Source of the DNA: an uncultured Pelosinus sp.
Lineage (GTDB): Bacteria; Bacillota; Negativicutes; Sporomusales; Acetonemataceae
Direction of reading: 5' to 3'
Assembly: GCA_900542835.1 (NCBI GenBank)
Contig: UQPB01000009.1
Location: 31,219-95,218 of the forward strand
Length of the DNA: 64,000 nt
The notes under the pieces were generated by a model. That model had not been told where the DNA came from. It saw only the letters and a program-made list of their open reading frames with translations, and made no database searches. Positions 23,603-31,500 of the stretch are shown here, one piece after another (position 1 is the stretch's first letter; every line of letters begins with the position of its first letter). The position numbers and the translations under genes were made by a program.

Positions 23603-24410
23603 CGCCATCCTCCTCGCACGGTTTTTGTTTTTTGGCCAGCAATCGGGCCTTATGCTTTTCCTCCTCCGCCGGGGTGCGGAAAGCGGCGCTGCCGGAAAGG
23701 CGGGCCAGCAGGACTTTTCGGGTCTTTTTGAAAGCGTCGCCGCTCATCCCCAGCCGAAGCAGCCAGGTTCGCATGACGTATTTGGGGTTGTCCTCTTGGG
23801 CGGGTTTGAAGGATGAGTACTTAAGCTTTCTGGCATTCTCATTCATGCAAGCCGCCAGGTCAAGAAAAGCCGCCATTTCATCCGATGTCGGATTATCTTT
23901 TAACAGCTTGATAGCCAGAGTATGCTTTTCAAAGTTCATTTCCAGGCCAAGGGAACGCTGTGACTCAACATCAGTCCAGGCCGTTTTAAAGGAATTTAGG
24001 TCCTCCATCGGTCTTTGATGCAAGTCCTCGGCCAAATTTGTGTCGATCAGTGGCTCCGTCAGACCAAAGGCGCTGACAAGCAAGTGCTGCTTGCTGGCGA
24101 GCATGTTGATCAAATTTCGCAGGCTCGCCGCCGTGTGGCCTTCCAGCGGCAATTCTACCGCATATCCAAAAAGCGGCAGTTCCTCCCGCCCGATTGGCTC
24201 TGGCTCTTCGGCTGTCTCAGTCTGGGGTTGGCTCAATACTTCTTCGGCGGAATACTCGCGGCCGGTTTGATCTCTGACTACGCCATGGCGGTCGATTAGG
24301 AAGTTTCCCGCTTCGCAATGGATTTCATACGCGCAGCTTGGCACGCCAAGATAGTTTGCTTTGACTCCCCATTTTGTTTCCAGCGCCTGCACCAGTTCTT
24401 TGCGAGTCAC
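23592..24410 (-). CDS. Phage protein of unknown function (virulence-related-type annotation)
   Basis: A 272-residue protein starting at a GTG that overlaps the upstream stop codon (GTGA). The first 75 residues (TRKELVQALETKWGVKANYLGVPS..YEIHCEAGNFLIDRHGVV) look like a small domain found in firmicute prophage proteins often labelled virulence-related; the label has no functional basis. The C-terminal part is helical and ends in a Lys/Glu-rich tail. It lies in the small-gene block between methylases and terminase. Confidence 0.6.
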   Translation of the reverse strand: MTRKELVQALETKWGVKANYLGVPSCAYEIHCEAGNFLIDRHGVVRDQTGREYSAEEVLSQPQTETAEEPEPIGREELPLFGYAVELPLEGHTAASLRNLINMLASKQHLLVSAFGLTEPLIDTNLAEDLHQRPMEDLNSFKTAWTDVESQRSLGLEMNFEKHTLAIKLLKDNPTSDEMAAFLDLAACMNENARKLKYSSFKPAQEDNPKYVMRTWLLRLGMSGDAFKKTRKVLLARLSGSAAFRTPAEEEKHKARLLAKKQKPCEEDGDAC

Positions 24411-24604
24411 TCTGCACACCCCGCTTCCCGGACCCACTTCAACGTGTTCACCAATTCCTCAATTTCGCCGACCGAATAGATCAGGCATTCGTCATTGTCC
24501 TTCGCCGTCGGGGCAAGCACCAGGTTGCCGCCCCATTTTCCAACAATCACATAGCTTTGCTTCGAGTAGGTGGCTTGAAACCGGTCGCCTTTTTGAATTC
24601 TCAT
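24407..24604 (-). CDS. Small phage protein
   Basis: A 65-residue protein, MRIQKGDRFQATYSKQSYVI, with SVGEIEELVNTLKWV at the end. The ATG at 24604 has GGGAGGG nine nt upstream; a longer frame to 24724 has no ribosome site. The basic start and strand pattern suggest a small beta-barrel, but I do not recognise a family. An upstream 17-bp element (24633-24649) is shared with the recombinase gene. Confidence 0.6.
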   Translation of the reverse strand: MRIQKGDRFQATYSKQSYVIVGKWGGNLVLAPTAKDNDECLIYSVGEIEELVNTLKWVREAGCAE

Positions 24605-24632
24605 GTGTTTTCCCTCCCTGTGTTTTGGTAGT

Positions 24633-24649
24633 CTATATATCACTCTAAA
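24633..24649 (-). promoter_or_regulatory. Shared 17-bp element (copy 2)
   Basis: TTTAGAGTGATATATAG on the minus strand, 16/17 identical to the element at 1144-1160. It ends about 28 nt before the ATG of the small gene. The TGATATATAG part could be an extended -10. Candidate phage-specific promoter or operator. Confidence 0.4.
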
Positions 24650-24695
24650 CACAGGAATTAGCAAGCGGAATGTGCAAGTATTCCCGCAATTTTTT

Positions 24696-25035
24696 CTACG
24701 GGTTCGATCGTTCAGAACGCTCATATATCATTTTCATCTGCAGCAGAGAATACACAATCCGATCCAGCAGGCGCTCTTCGCATTCGCTGACCGCAATGCC
24801 TTTGGCCAGGCGCTACGTTGTGCTTGTCCACCAGCGTTTCGGCCACCAGAAACATGGCTGCGCAAGGGTCCTGAGCATATATGGACGGGTATAGCCGCTC
24901 GGCAGTCTGGCGGAAATTCCAAAAGAGATCATCACTTGCTCCGTAACCTTCGTTTTTTCTGGCAAACAGATTTTGAATTTCCTCGAACTTATCTTGAATA
25001 AATAAAACAAAATCAGTTCTCCGGGTCGGTTCCAC
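24696..25035 (-). pseudogene. Nucleotide-modification-associated domain protein, frameshifted
   Basis: The reading frame starts EPTRRTDFVLFIQDKFEEIQ and continues NEGYGASDDLFWNFRQTAER and AAMFLVAETLVDKHNVA, a small helical family common in phages near nucleotide-metabolism genes. At about 24809-24810 one extra base shifts the frame. In the other frame the protein continues AKGIAVSECEERLLDRIVYS and LLQMKMIYERSERSNP to a stop at 24696. Removing one base restores a normal 112-residue product. It could be a true inactivating mutation or a sequencing error. Confidence 0.75.
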
Positions 25036-25039
25036 AGAA

Positions 25040-26233
25040 TCACACCTCCATAGCTTCCGTCAAAGTTGAAATTAGCAATGCGCAGGCAACTTCAAACGCC
25101 ACATTTACAGTGACCGCATTGCCGGCCTGCTTATAGAGCTGCGAATCGGAGTTTACTGCCTTGGCTTTCTCAAACAATTCATCGGAGAAACCCTGCAGAC
25201 GCCAGCACTCCTTGGGAGTTAGCCGCCGTATTCGAAAATGAGCATGTTCTTTAACGGCCACGCCGTGCCTGTCCTGCCCTGTCAATGTAAACGTAGGATC
25301 ATCAGGGTCTTTAAGCCGCCTGCCGTTCTGCCTTTTTTCTTTCCGGTCCGGCGTCAGCACAGGCATCACGCAGGGAATCTTATCAAGCCGCGCGGCTTGC
25401 AGGCTCCCGGTTTCCTCCTGCTTGACGGTGGTGGTAGCGCCGTGGGTCTTCTGAATAGCCATGACCGGCGCTTTATAGTCCCTCGCCTTCAGCGTTTGGC
25501 AGCAATCGCTTGCTTTATACCGGCCAATCGTCGGCCGGTTTACAAAATACAGGCCGGTTTTTGCCCCGGCACCGCCCGCCTGGCTTGCCAGAGCCACGCT
25601 TACTCCAGCCGGGTCATACACCCGGTAGCCTTGCATCCCGCCGATAATTTGCCTAAGACCGCTGCCGTTCTCTCGTCCGAAAGGTAGTATTTCTCGTCGA
25701 CCGCGGCTTCCAAGATGTCCGACAGTATACACCCGCTCCCGGTTTTGGGGGACTCCGTAATCTTTGGAGTTGAAAATCTGCCACTGGACATCGTACCCAG
25801 CTTCGGCCAGCTCACAGAGATATTCGAGGAAATCCCATCCGGCATTGCTAGATAAAAGGCCTCTAACATTTTCGAGGATAACCCATTCGGGTTTACCTTC
25901 TTCCGCTTTGCTTTTGAGGAGGTCAACGAAGTCAAAAAACAGTCCGCTTCGGTCACCGTGAAGCCCGCTTCTTCCTCCTGCAACAGAGAGGTTTTGACAA
26001 GGACTTCCCGCAGTCCATATATCTGCTTGAGGGATGTCATCTGCTCGGAGTTTCGTGATGTCACCTCCATGCCATTCTCCTTCCGTATTATACATAGCGC
26101 GGTAAGACCGCACCGCAAATTTGTCGTTTTCGCAAAATCCGACGCACTTCATGCCGGCTAGTTCCAAGCCCCGGCGAAAACCGCCGATGCCGGAAAAGAA
26201 ATCGATAAAAGTAAGCTGCCTTGCATCAGCCAT
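25040..26233 (-). CDS. DNA (cytosine-5) methyltransferase
   Basis: A 397-residue C5-methylase. Motif I FIDFFSGIGGF (about 9-19), motif IV GSPCQNLS with the catalytic Cys (about 77-84), motif VI ILENVRG, motif VIII NRERVYTVG and motif X QAGNAVTVNVA are all present. The target-recognition domain lies at about 225-330. No restriction enzyme is adjacent, so it is probably a solitary phage methylase that protects phage DNA or sets a regulatory mark. It follows the ParB-methylase gene. Confidence 0.93.
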   Translation of the reverse strand: MADARQLTFIDFFSGIGGFRRGLELAGMKCVGFCENDKFAVRSYRAMYNTEGEWHGGDITKLRADDIPQADIWTAGSPCQNLSVAGGRSGLHGDRSGLFFDFVDLLKSKAEEGKPEWVILENVRGLLSSNAGWDFLEYLCELAEAGYDVQWQIFNSKDYGVPQNRERVYTVGHLGSRGRREILPFGRENGSGLRQIIGGMQGYRVYDPAGVSVALASQAGGAGAKTGLYFVNRPTIGRYKASDCCQTLKARDYKAPVMAIQKTHGATTTVKQEETGSLQAARLDKIPCVMPVLTPDRKEKRQNGRRLKDPDDPTFTLTGQDRHGVAVKEHAHFRIRRLTPKECWRLQGFSDELFEKAKAVNSDSQLYKQAGNAVTVNVAFEVACALLISTLTEAMEV

Positions 26234-26280
26234 GATTGTCCGCCCCTTTCAAAAGCAAAAGGCACGGAACACTCCATGCC

Positions 26281-27549
26281 TTACATTTCTGTCTCTTCAC
26301 TTGTATCGGCCGCCGCTTTCCGGACTTCATCGTAGGGAATTGGAATCCCGTCACGCAGCAAAAAGACGCCGGATGAATCCCCGACGGCTTCAACAAAACG
26401 ATTAACGATGACATCGGCAAATTTCTCATCCAGTTCAATGCCATAGCAAATGCGTCCCGTCTGCTCGCAGGCAATCAGCGTGGAGCCGCTTCCCAGAAAG
26501 GGGTCAAGCACAATGCAACTCTTCATGCTGGAATTCTGGATCGGATAAGCCATTAAAGCCACCGGCTTCATGGTCGGATGCTCCTTGGAAGATCTCGGGC
26601 GATCATATTCCCAGACGGTGGTTTGCTTGCGGTCGGAATACCATTGGTGCCTGCCGCCCTTTTTCCAGCCAAACAGACACGGCTCATGCTGCCATTGATA
26701 CGGAGAACGGCCAAGAACCAGCGCGTTTTTCTTCCAGATGCAGCACCCGGAAAGATAAAACCCGGCATCGGCAAAGGCTTTGCGGAAGTTAAACCCCTGG
26801 GTGTCTGCGTGGAAAACATAGATGGAAGCGTCGCTTTCCATGTTCTGCTCCATATTGACGAACGCCGCGAACAGGAACTTGTAAAAGTCCGCATCCGGCA
26901 TATTGTCGTTTTTAATTTTCCCGGCGGTTTCCTCCACGTTGACGTTATACGGCGGGTCGGTCACCACCAGATTGGCCTTGCCGCCGTTCATGAGAGCAGT
27001 ATACGTTTCCGGTAAAACAGCATCGCCACAAATAAGCCGGTGCCGAGCGAGCAGCCAGATGTCGCCTTTTTGTGAAATGGTCGGCTTCTTTAAGGCTGCG
27101 TCCACATCGAAAGCGTCTTCCTTGATTTCCTTGTTGTGGACCTTTGAGAAAAGCTGCTCGATTTCCGGCGCTTCAAAGCCCGTAAAATCCGTATTGAAAT
27201 TTGCCGTTTGCAAATCCACGATCAAATCGGCAAGAAGCTGTTCATTCCATGCTCCCGTGATTTTATTGAGAGCAATATTCAGAGCCTTGACCTTGTTCTC
27301 GTCCCCGATTTCAACCACAACACACTGCACTTCGGCATACCCCAGGTCTTTCAGAACCGTCAGCCGTTGGTGTCCGCCGATAACCGTCATGTCGTAGTTC
27401 ACGATGATGGGTTCCACATAGCCAAATTCCAAAATGGAATTCTTGATCTTCTCGTATTCCTTATCCCCCGCCTTCAGCTTTTTGCGCGGGTTGTATGCCG
27501 CCGGGCGAAGCTCCTCCACCGTCAATGACTGCCATTTCATTTCACTCAT
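26281..27549 (-). CDS. ParB-like domain fused to DNA methylase (N6-adenine/N4-cytosine type)
   Basis: A 422-residue protein. Residues about 5-100 form a ParB/Srx-like domain (RPAAYNPRKKLK, then VEPIIVNYDMTVIGGHQR). Residues about 170-400 form an amino-methyltransferase with catalytic DPPYNVN (about 222-228) and the SAM motif VLDPFLGSGSTLIACE. ParB-methylase fusions are frequent in firmicute and other phages beside terminases. The ATG at 27549 has GGAGGAAAAGC before it and overlaps the upstream stop; longer frames lack a ribosome site. Confidence 0.93.
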   Translation of the reverse strand: MSEMKWQSLTVEELRPAAYNPRKKLKAGDKEYEKIKNSILEFGYVEPIIVNYDMTVIGGHQRLTVLKDLGYAEVQCVVVEIGDENKVKALNIALNKITGAWNEQLLADLIVDLQTANFNTDFTGFEAPEIEQLFSKVHNKEIKEDAFDVDAALKKPTISQKGDIWLLARHRLICGDAVLPETYTALMNGGKANLVVTDPPYNVNVEETAGKIKNDNMPDADFYKFLFAAFVNMEQNMESDASIYVFHADTQGFNFRKAFADAGFYLSGCCIWKKNALVLGRSPYQWQHEPCLFGWKKGGRHQWYSDRKQTTVWEYDRPRSSKEHPTMKPVALMAYPIQNSSMKSCIVLDPFLGSGSTLIACEQTGRICYGIELDEKFADVIVNRFVEAVGDSSGVFLLRDGIPIPYDEVRKAAADTSEETEM

Positions 27550-28024
27550 GCTTTTCCTCCTCATGCCGGGCGGGACTTGCATATGGCTCTCTGCCTTCTT
27601 CCTCCCGCCAAAATCTGTCATGCACATAACATTCATGTCTGCAGTACCTTCTGTTTTTGTTGCCGTATACGGTAAAATGCTGGCCGCAGTAAACACAGGT
27701 CTTTTCATAAAAAGCCGCTTCCTTTTTACGCGACTCCTCCGGATGGGCGGCCCACCATTCCCGTCTGCATTTTTCTGAGCAGAATTTTCGCTTTCGGCCT
27801 ATCGCCGGCTGCAGAATGAGTGTACCGCAGCATCCGCAAGCGTCGCCCTGCTGTATCTGTTCTTTCAGATTCACAACCACTTCTGTTGCATAGCCGTCAA
27901 GTCCATGGCTTTTGCAGTAGTTGCGGACCACATCGCGGGAAAGTCCAAGAGTGGAAGCAATGGCTTTGTAGCCGATCCCCTTCATCCGGAAATTCCGTAT
28001 CTGTTTTTCCTGGACACTCGTCAT
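27542..28024 (-). CDS. HTH and zinc-finger phage regulator
   Basis: A 160-residue protein. The N-terminal helix-turn-helix (about 15-38: YKAIASTLGLSRDVVRNYCK) resembles sigma-region-4/recombinase HTHs. Two Cys clusters follow, CGCCGTL..KRKFCSEKCR and CVYCGQ..NRRYCRHEC, each likely binding zinc. The ATG at 28024 was chosen at the start of the conserved part. Proteins of this type occur in phages and conjugative elements, sometimes called sigma-70-like. DNA-binding role inferred. Confidence 0.65.
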   Translation of the reverse strand: MTSVQEKQIRNFRMKGIGYKAIASTLGLSRDVVRNYCKSHGLDGYATEVVVNLKEQIQQGDACGCCGTLILQPAIGRKRKFCSEKCRREWWAAHPEESRKKEAAFYEKTCVYCGQHFTVYGNKNRRYCRHECYVHDRFWREEEGREPYASPARHEEEKHE

Positions 28025-28328
28025 TGCTTCACATCCTTTTCGCAAAATCTTTGCATGGAAAAAGGCCGCAAAACCTTGCATTTCAGCAAGTGTTTTACAG
28101 CCTTAACCGTAACCATTCCGCGAAACTGCCGATGCATCCGTTGCTAATTTTCATTGGCGTTTTCGCTATTTCTTTCAAAATTTGCAGGTGTTCCAACGCT
28201 CCTCGGGCATCCCCCCTGCCTAATTCTGCGATTTTTCACGCGAAGGGGGGCGGCGGTCTGGGGGGTAAAGGCCGTAGAGATCTGACCCGCCCCTACCCTC
28301 GGCTCACAGGCGCTTTTGAGCTTGACCG
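28025..28328. other. Non-coding stretch beside HNH gene, candidate packaging (cos) region
   Basis: No gene is seen in these 304 bases. The part 28240-28300 has strongly asymmetric G/C runs (AAGGGGGGCGGCGG, CTGGGGGGTAAAGG, GACCCGCCCC) around an AGATCT. Such runs next to an HNH gene in P27-terminase phages are often where cos cleavage occurs. The assignment rests on position and composition only. Confidence 0.35.
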
Positions 28329-28682
28329 TTAGTAGTTATATTCCTGATGCTGATCCATCGTCCGGGTTTTCCTGTCATGGCACCTCTTGCAAAGTGCCTG
28401 CCAGTTGCGCTCGTCCCAGAACAGTGCCTTGTCTCCCCGGTGCGGCTTGATATGATCCACAACCGTTGCCGACGTCAGTTTTCCTGCCCGCTGACACTCT
28501 GCGCAAAGAGGATGCTTTGCCAAGAACTGCTTTCTTGCCTTTTGCCAACGACTGCTGTAGCCACGCTCAACGGCACCAGCCCTGTCATTGACGTACAGTT
28601 TGGCATGCTGATCGCAACAACGATCGTTCGTCAATCGCGGGCAACCGGGATGCTTGCACGGTTTTTGAGGTCTTTTCGGCAT
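28329..28682 (-). CDS. HNH endonuclease (packaging-associated)
   Basis: A 117-residue HNH nuclease. Zinc-binding Cys pairs are CKHPGC..CCDQH at the start and CAECQ..LCKRCHD, and the HNH core reads ATVVDHIKPHRGD..LFWDERNWQALC. In long-tailed phages with HK97-type terminase, portal and capsid genes, HNH proteins are needed together with the terminase for cos cutting. Here it is upstream of the terminase genes with methylases in between. Confidence 0.88.
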   Translation of the reverse strand: MPKRPQKPCKHPGCPRLTNDRCCDQHAKLYVNDRAGAVERGYSSRWQKARKQFLAKHPLCAECQRAGKLTSATVVDHIKPHRGDKALFWDERNWQALCKRCHDRKTRTMDQHQEYNY

Positions 28683-28744
28683 AAATGTTATCTCCTTTCA
28701 TATGTACGGATGCGTGAAAGGATGAAAGACGCATCCGGCCAAAG

Positions 28745-28773
28745 AAAAAGAGCCTGGAGATCAACCCCAGACT
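28745..28773 (-). terminator. Rho-independent terminator after the three-gene membrane cassette
   Basis: Minus-strand stem AGTCTGG/CCAGGCT (one G.U pair) with a 9-nt loop, followed by CTTTTTC. It is very similar to the terminator at 42365-42397. It closes the cassette 28864-31394 on its downstream side. Confidence 0.75.
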
Positions 28774-28863
28774 CATATGCTTTCCTGGCAATTATAAGTA
28801 TAGCGCGGACGAAATGAAAAAGCAGTACACCTTTAGTACACCTCTTACTTGCTCATGTATACC

Positions 28864-30270
28864 TCACTCCGATAGTTCTGCAAAAACCGCATCTATCTCC
28901 GCGATTTCTTTCTGCATCCCGGCATCCAACTTAGCTTGAATAAATTCATCCTTTAGTCTAGCTATAAATCTAATATCTGTAAATAGTCTACTAAGTGTAA
29001 CCAACAAACCGCCAATATCTAATTTTTTAGGATTTTTCAATATACAAGCAGTAATTACATTACAAGTGGATGAAATTGCGTTAGAGTACATCAATATCTT
29101 CCTTGTTCTCGCTTCATAGAAGGATCGTTCACCGTCTTTTTCTTGATTATAAAACAGCCCATGCATTAACCCAATAATCATATTGATTATAATCGAAATT
29201 GCAGCTGATTTCCCTACGATTTTAGCATCTCTTGATAAACATAATGCATCATACTGACTATGATACAAATTCCCAGCTAAAGTTTCTGAAAAAGCTCCTA
29301 AGACAGGAACAGGTAAGCCCAATTTCGTATACTGATCCGACTTTAGATGAACACCCTGAGCAAACAAAGCGGCTGGTAAGCAGTGTGCATCATAATCGAT
29401 GACATCTTTCACTTCCGAAATTAATGCAGGTAAAGTTATTATTTCATTTGTAATTGCCATCTTTTTAACTCTATATGAAACAAAAGAATTCAATGTAATT
29501 ACATCTGTCATTATATCAGCTGTTCCAAAAACCCAGCCCAAGATCGGATCATGTCCCAACGTCTTGTATCGATGGTATCCGCCCTCCATATTTATCCCTA
29601 AGACTTTTGCACCTTTTGTAGCATCATAAGGAACAGAATTAAAAACCATATCCATCCAAGTTTTCCGCTCACTTTTATTTACATCCCATGTACCACCCTG
29701 ATTTTCAGACTTAAGATGCTTTTTCTTGAATTCTTCATTTTGTCGCTTTACTTCATCTTTAATCTTTTTATTATCATGAGCCATTCTTTCATTTGGATTT
29801 ATTTTCTGTCCTAACTCAGGAGTTAAAATCCACCGAACAGTTTGCAAAGCCGTTGCTACTAATAAGAATGGTATATCAGTTTTTCTCAGCTTTATTTTTC
29901 TCGCAAATTCCGAATTGATTCTCTCTAAATCATCATAAGCTATCTTAAATTCCTCTGCCGATAAAATATCTTCTAATTCAACATCATAGTTAATTACATT
30001 ATCAGCCTCTTTGACAAGATCATCCCATTCTTGCAGAACAGGTTTGTGAGATAACAAATGTTCCCCTTGTTGCCTAACGCTATTATTAATATCATTAATT
30101 TTTGCACCGTATCCCAAAGACTTTAACAAATTCTCGCTAGAACTAATTGCAGAATCTGCATCTCTACGTATCTGGCGCATATCAGTCTCTATATCATTGG
30201 ACAACATTTGATTCAGCTTAAGAACTTTATTAATTTCCTTCTCTTTTTCACTATATGTATATTTTCCCAT
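28864..30270 (-). CDS. Large protein of unknown function, candidate effector of the XRE/glycine-zipper cassette
   Basis: A 468-residue protein not assignable to a family by eye. The first 110 residues are charged and helical (coiled-coil-like). A weakly hydrophobic stretch lies at about 130-150. The centre holds GGYHRYKTLGHDPILGWVFG (about 231-250), which looks like a conserved motif with paired His, followed by hydrophobic segments near 250-270, 300-310 and 350-372 that may enter membrane. The C-terminus is helical. The ATG at 30270 has GGAG 8 nt upstream. It is the last gene of a unit with its own operators and terminator, and appears AT-rich relative to the phage backbone. Confidence 0.6.
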   Translation of the reverse strand: MGKYTYSEKEKEINKVLKLNQMLSNDIETDMRQIRRDADSAISSSENLLKSLGYGAKINDINNSVRQQGEHLLSHKPVLQEWDDLVKEADNVINYDVELEDILSAEEFKIAYDDLERINSEFARKIKLRKTDIPFLLVATALQTVRWILTPELGQKINPNERMAHDNKKIKDEVKRQNEEFKKKHLKSENQGGTWDVNKSERKTWMDMVFNSVPYDATKGAKVLGINMEGGYHRYKTLGHDPILGWVFGTADIMTDVITLNSFVSYRVKKMAITNEIITLPALISEVKDVIDYDAHCLPAALFAQGVHLKSDQYTKLGLPVPVLGAFSETLAGNLYHSQYDALCLSRDAKIVGKSAAISIIINMIIGLMHGLFYNQEKDGERSFYEARTRKILMYSNAISSTCNVITACILKNPKKLDIGGLLVTLSRLFTDIRFIARLKDEFIQAKLDAGMQKEIAEIDAVFAELSE

Positions 30271-30291
30271 AAGCCATTCTCCATTCAGCAA

Positions 30292-30861
30292 TTAAGCTGC
30301 ATACCCTAAGTCAGCCTTAAGGTCTTTTATCGCTTGTTGCAATAATATATTTAAACTCGTTAAATAATCTACTCTATCCTTATCCGCATCTTTCTCGTCC
30401 TTAAGTGCCTTTATAATAGCATTTTGTTTCTTTACGGCTTCTTGATAAAGACGTTCTTTTTCTTGTTTTAACTGTTTATATTTTAGATATGATGCAATTC
30501 CAACTCCGCCTGCTGCCAAAACTGCAACTGGCGCTGCCAACACGAAAACTCCTGCTACAGAAGCGGATACAGCTCCTCCTAAAACAGCTGAAACACCTCC
30601 GCCAGCAGCTGCTAATCCACTCATAATACCAGCTGCACTAAGGCCTACTGTCCCCAATCCATATAATGCTGCAAAAGAACCAACTGCCCCTATTCCAGCA
30701 CCTAAAGCACCTGCTAACACTTCCGGAATGGCACTTTCTCGCATGGTTCTTCTTTTATCCTTTACCGCTGCCGCCGCCTCATTCACAACATTTACTACTT
30801 GTTGAAGTGCTTCAACACTCTGAAACTTCATGTTTTCCTTCTTTTTAACGTATTCACTCAT
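30292..30861 (-). CDS. Glycine-zipper membrane protein of the cassette
   Basis: A 189-residue protein. Residues about 45-125 are a long run of Gly, Ala, Ser and Val with GxxxG-type spacing (for example ALGAGIGAVGSFAALYGLG and LAAGGGVSAVLGG), enough for two to four packed membrane helices of the glycine-zipper kind. A Lys/Glu-rich coiled coil follows (about 130-185). The ATG at 30861 follows an AAAGGA site. Glycine zippers occur in membrane-active toxins and in regulators; which applies here is unknown. Confidence 0.6.
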   Translation of the reverse strand: MSEYVKKKENMKFQSVEALQQVVNVVNEAAAAVKDKRRTMRESAIPEVLAGALGAGIGAVGSFAALYGLGTVGLSAAGIMSGLAAAGGGVSAVLGGAVSASVAGVFVLAAPVAVLAAGGVGIASYLKYKQLKQEKERLYQEAVKKQNAIIKALKDEKDADKDRVDYLTSLNILLQQAIKDLKADLGYAA

Positions 30862-30920
30862 AGTAACATTCCTTTCCATGCGAAAACATCTTTTGTCACT
30901 TCATTACATAAAACGATCAA

Positions 30921-31394
30921 TTATTTCTTGTTCTTTAAAATCTTGGACAACCATACAGAACCAGCCGCAATTCCCCCAACCGCCAAAAGAGGTGCACCCA
31001 AAATACCACCAATCAATCCAGCGCTAACAGCTGCTAAAGCTGCTCCACCAATACCTCCTGCAGCCGTAGCTGCAATAGTCTTTACATTTTCAAATAATTG
31101 TTCACGCTCTTCGTCACTATATTCTTCATATCGGTTAAGAAGCACTTCTACAACTTGTGGTAATACGGTATTTTCTTTATTTGTTTGGATTTCGAAGTCA
31201 AGGACAGACCGAATTGCGATGTACTGAGTCAATGTCATTGGTGTTTTCCCGTTTTCCAAATTACTTATGGTTTGTTTAGTAACACCAATCTTTTCACCAA
31301 GTTGCTCTGCAGTCCATCCTGCAATTTTTCGGATGGCACCTAAATTTTTTTGCAAACAAGCAACTTGAGCATTACGTTGATCTTTATTTTCCAT
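30921..31394 (-). CDS. XRE-family regulator with a hydrophobic glycine-zipper tail
   Basis: A 157-residue protein. Residues about 14-70 form a Cro/C1 helix-turn-helix (LGAIRKIAGWTAEQLGEKIG, VTKQTISNLENGKTPMTL). Residues about 110-150 are Ala/Gly/Ile-rich (GGIGGAALAAVSAGLIGG), a likely membrane hairpin, followed by a basic KILKNKK end. A repressor carrying its own membrane segment, next to a glycine-zipper protein, is unusual and suggests that membrane state or partner binding controls DNA binding. Inverted repeats TTTTACC..GGTAAAA lie just upstream. Confidence 0.7.
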   Translation of the reverse strand: MENKDQRNAQVACLQKNLGAIRKIAGWTAEQLGEKIGVTKQTISNLENGKTPMTLTQYIAIRSVLDFEIQTNKENTVLPQVVEVLLNRYEEYSDEEREQLFENVKTIAATAAGGIGGAALAAVSAGLIGGILGAPLLAVGGIAAGSVWLSKILKNKK

Positions 31395-31417
31395 TTATTG
31401 CACCTCCATCTATTCCC

Positions 31418-31483
31418 AGAGTATCATAATCATTTTACCTTGTCAATATATTTGACCATGTAAATATTTTTACCTTGGTAAAA
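31418..31483 (-). promoter_or_regulatory. Promoter and inverted-repeat operators of the XRE cassette
   Basis: On the minus strand -35 TTGACA (31441-31446) and a weak -10 TACTCT (31418-31423) are 17 bp apart. A long imperfect inverted repeat (TTTACCTTGTCAA at 31434-31446 and TTGACCATGTAAA at 31452-31464) covers the -35. A second, TTTTACC-tt-GGTAAAA, is at 31468-31483. This fits self-repression by the XRE protein. Confidence 0.65.
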
Positions 31484-31500
31484 TATATAGCTACCATTGG

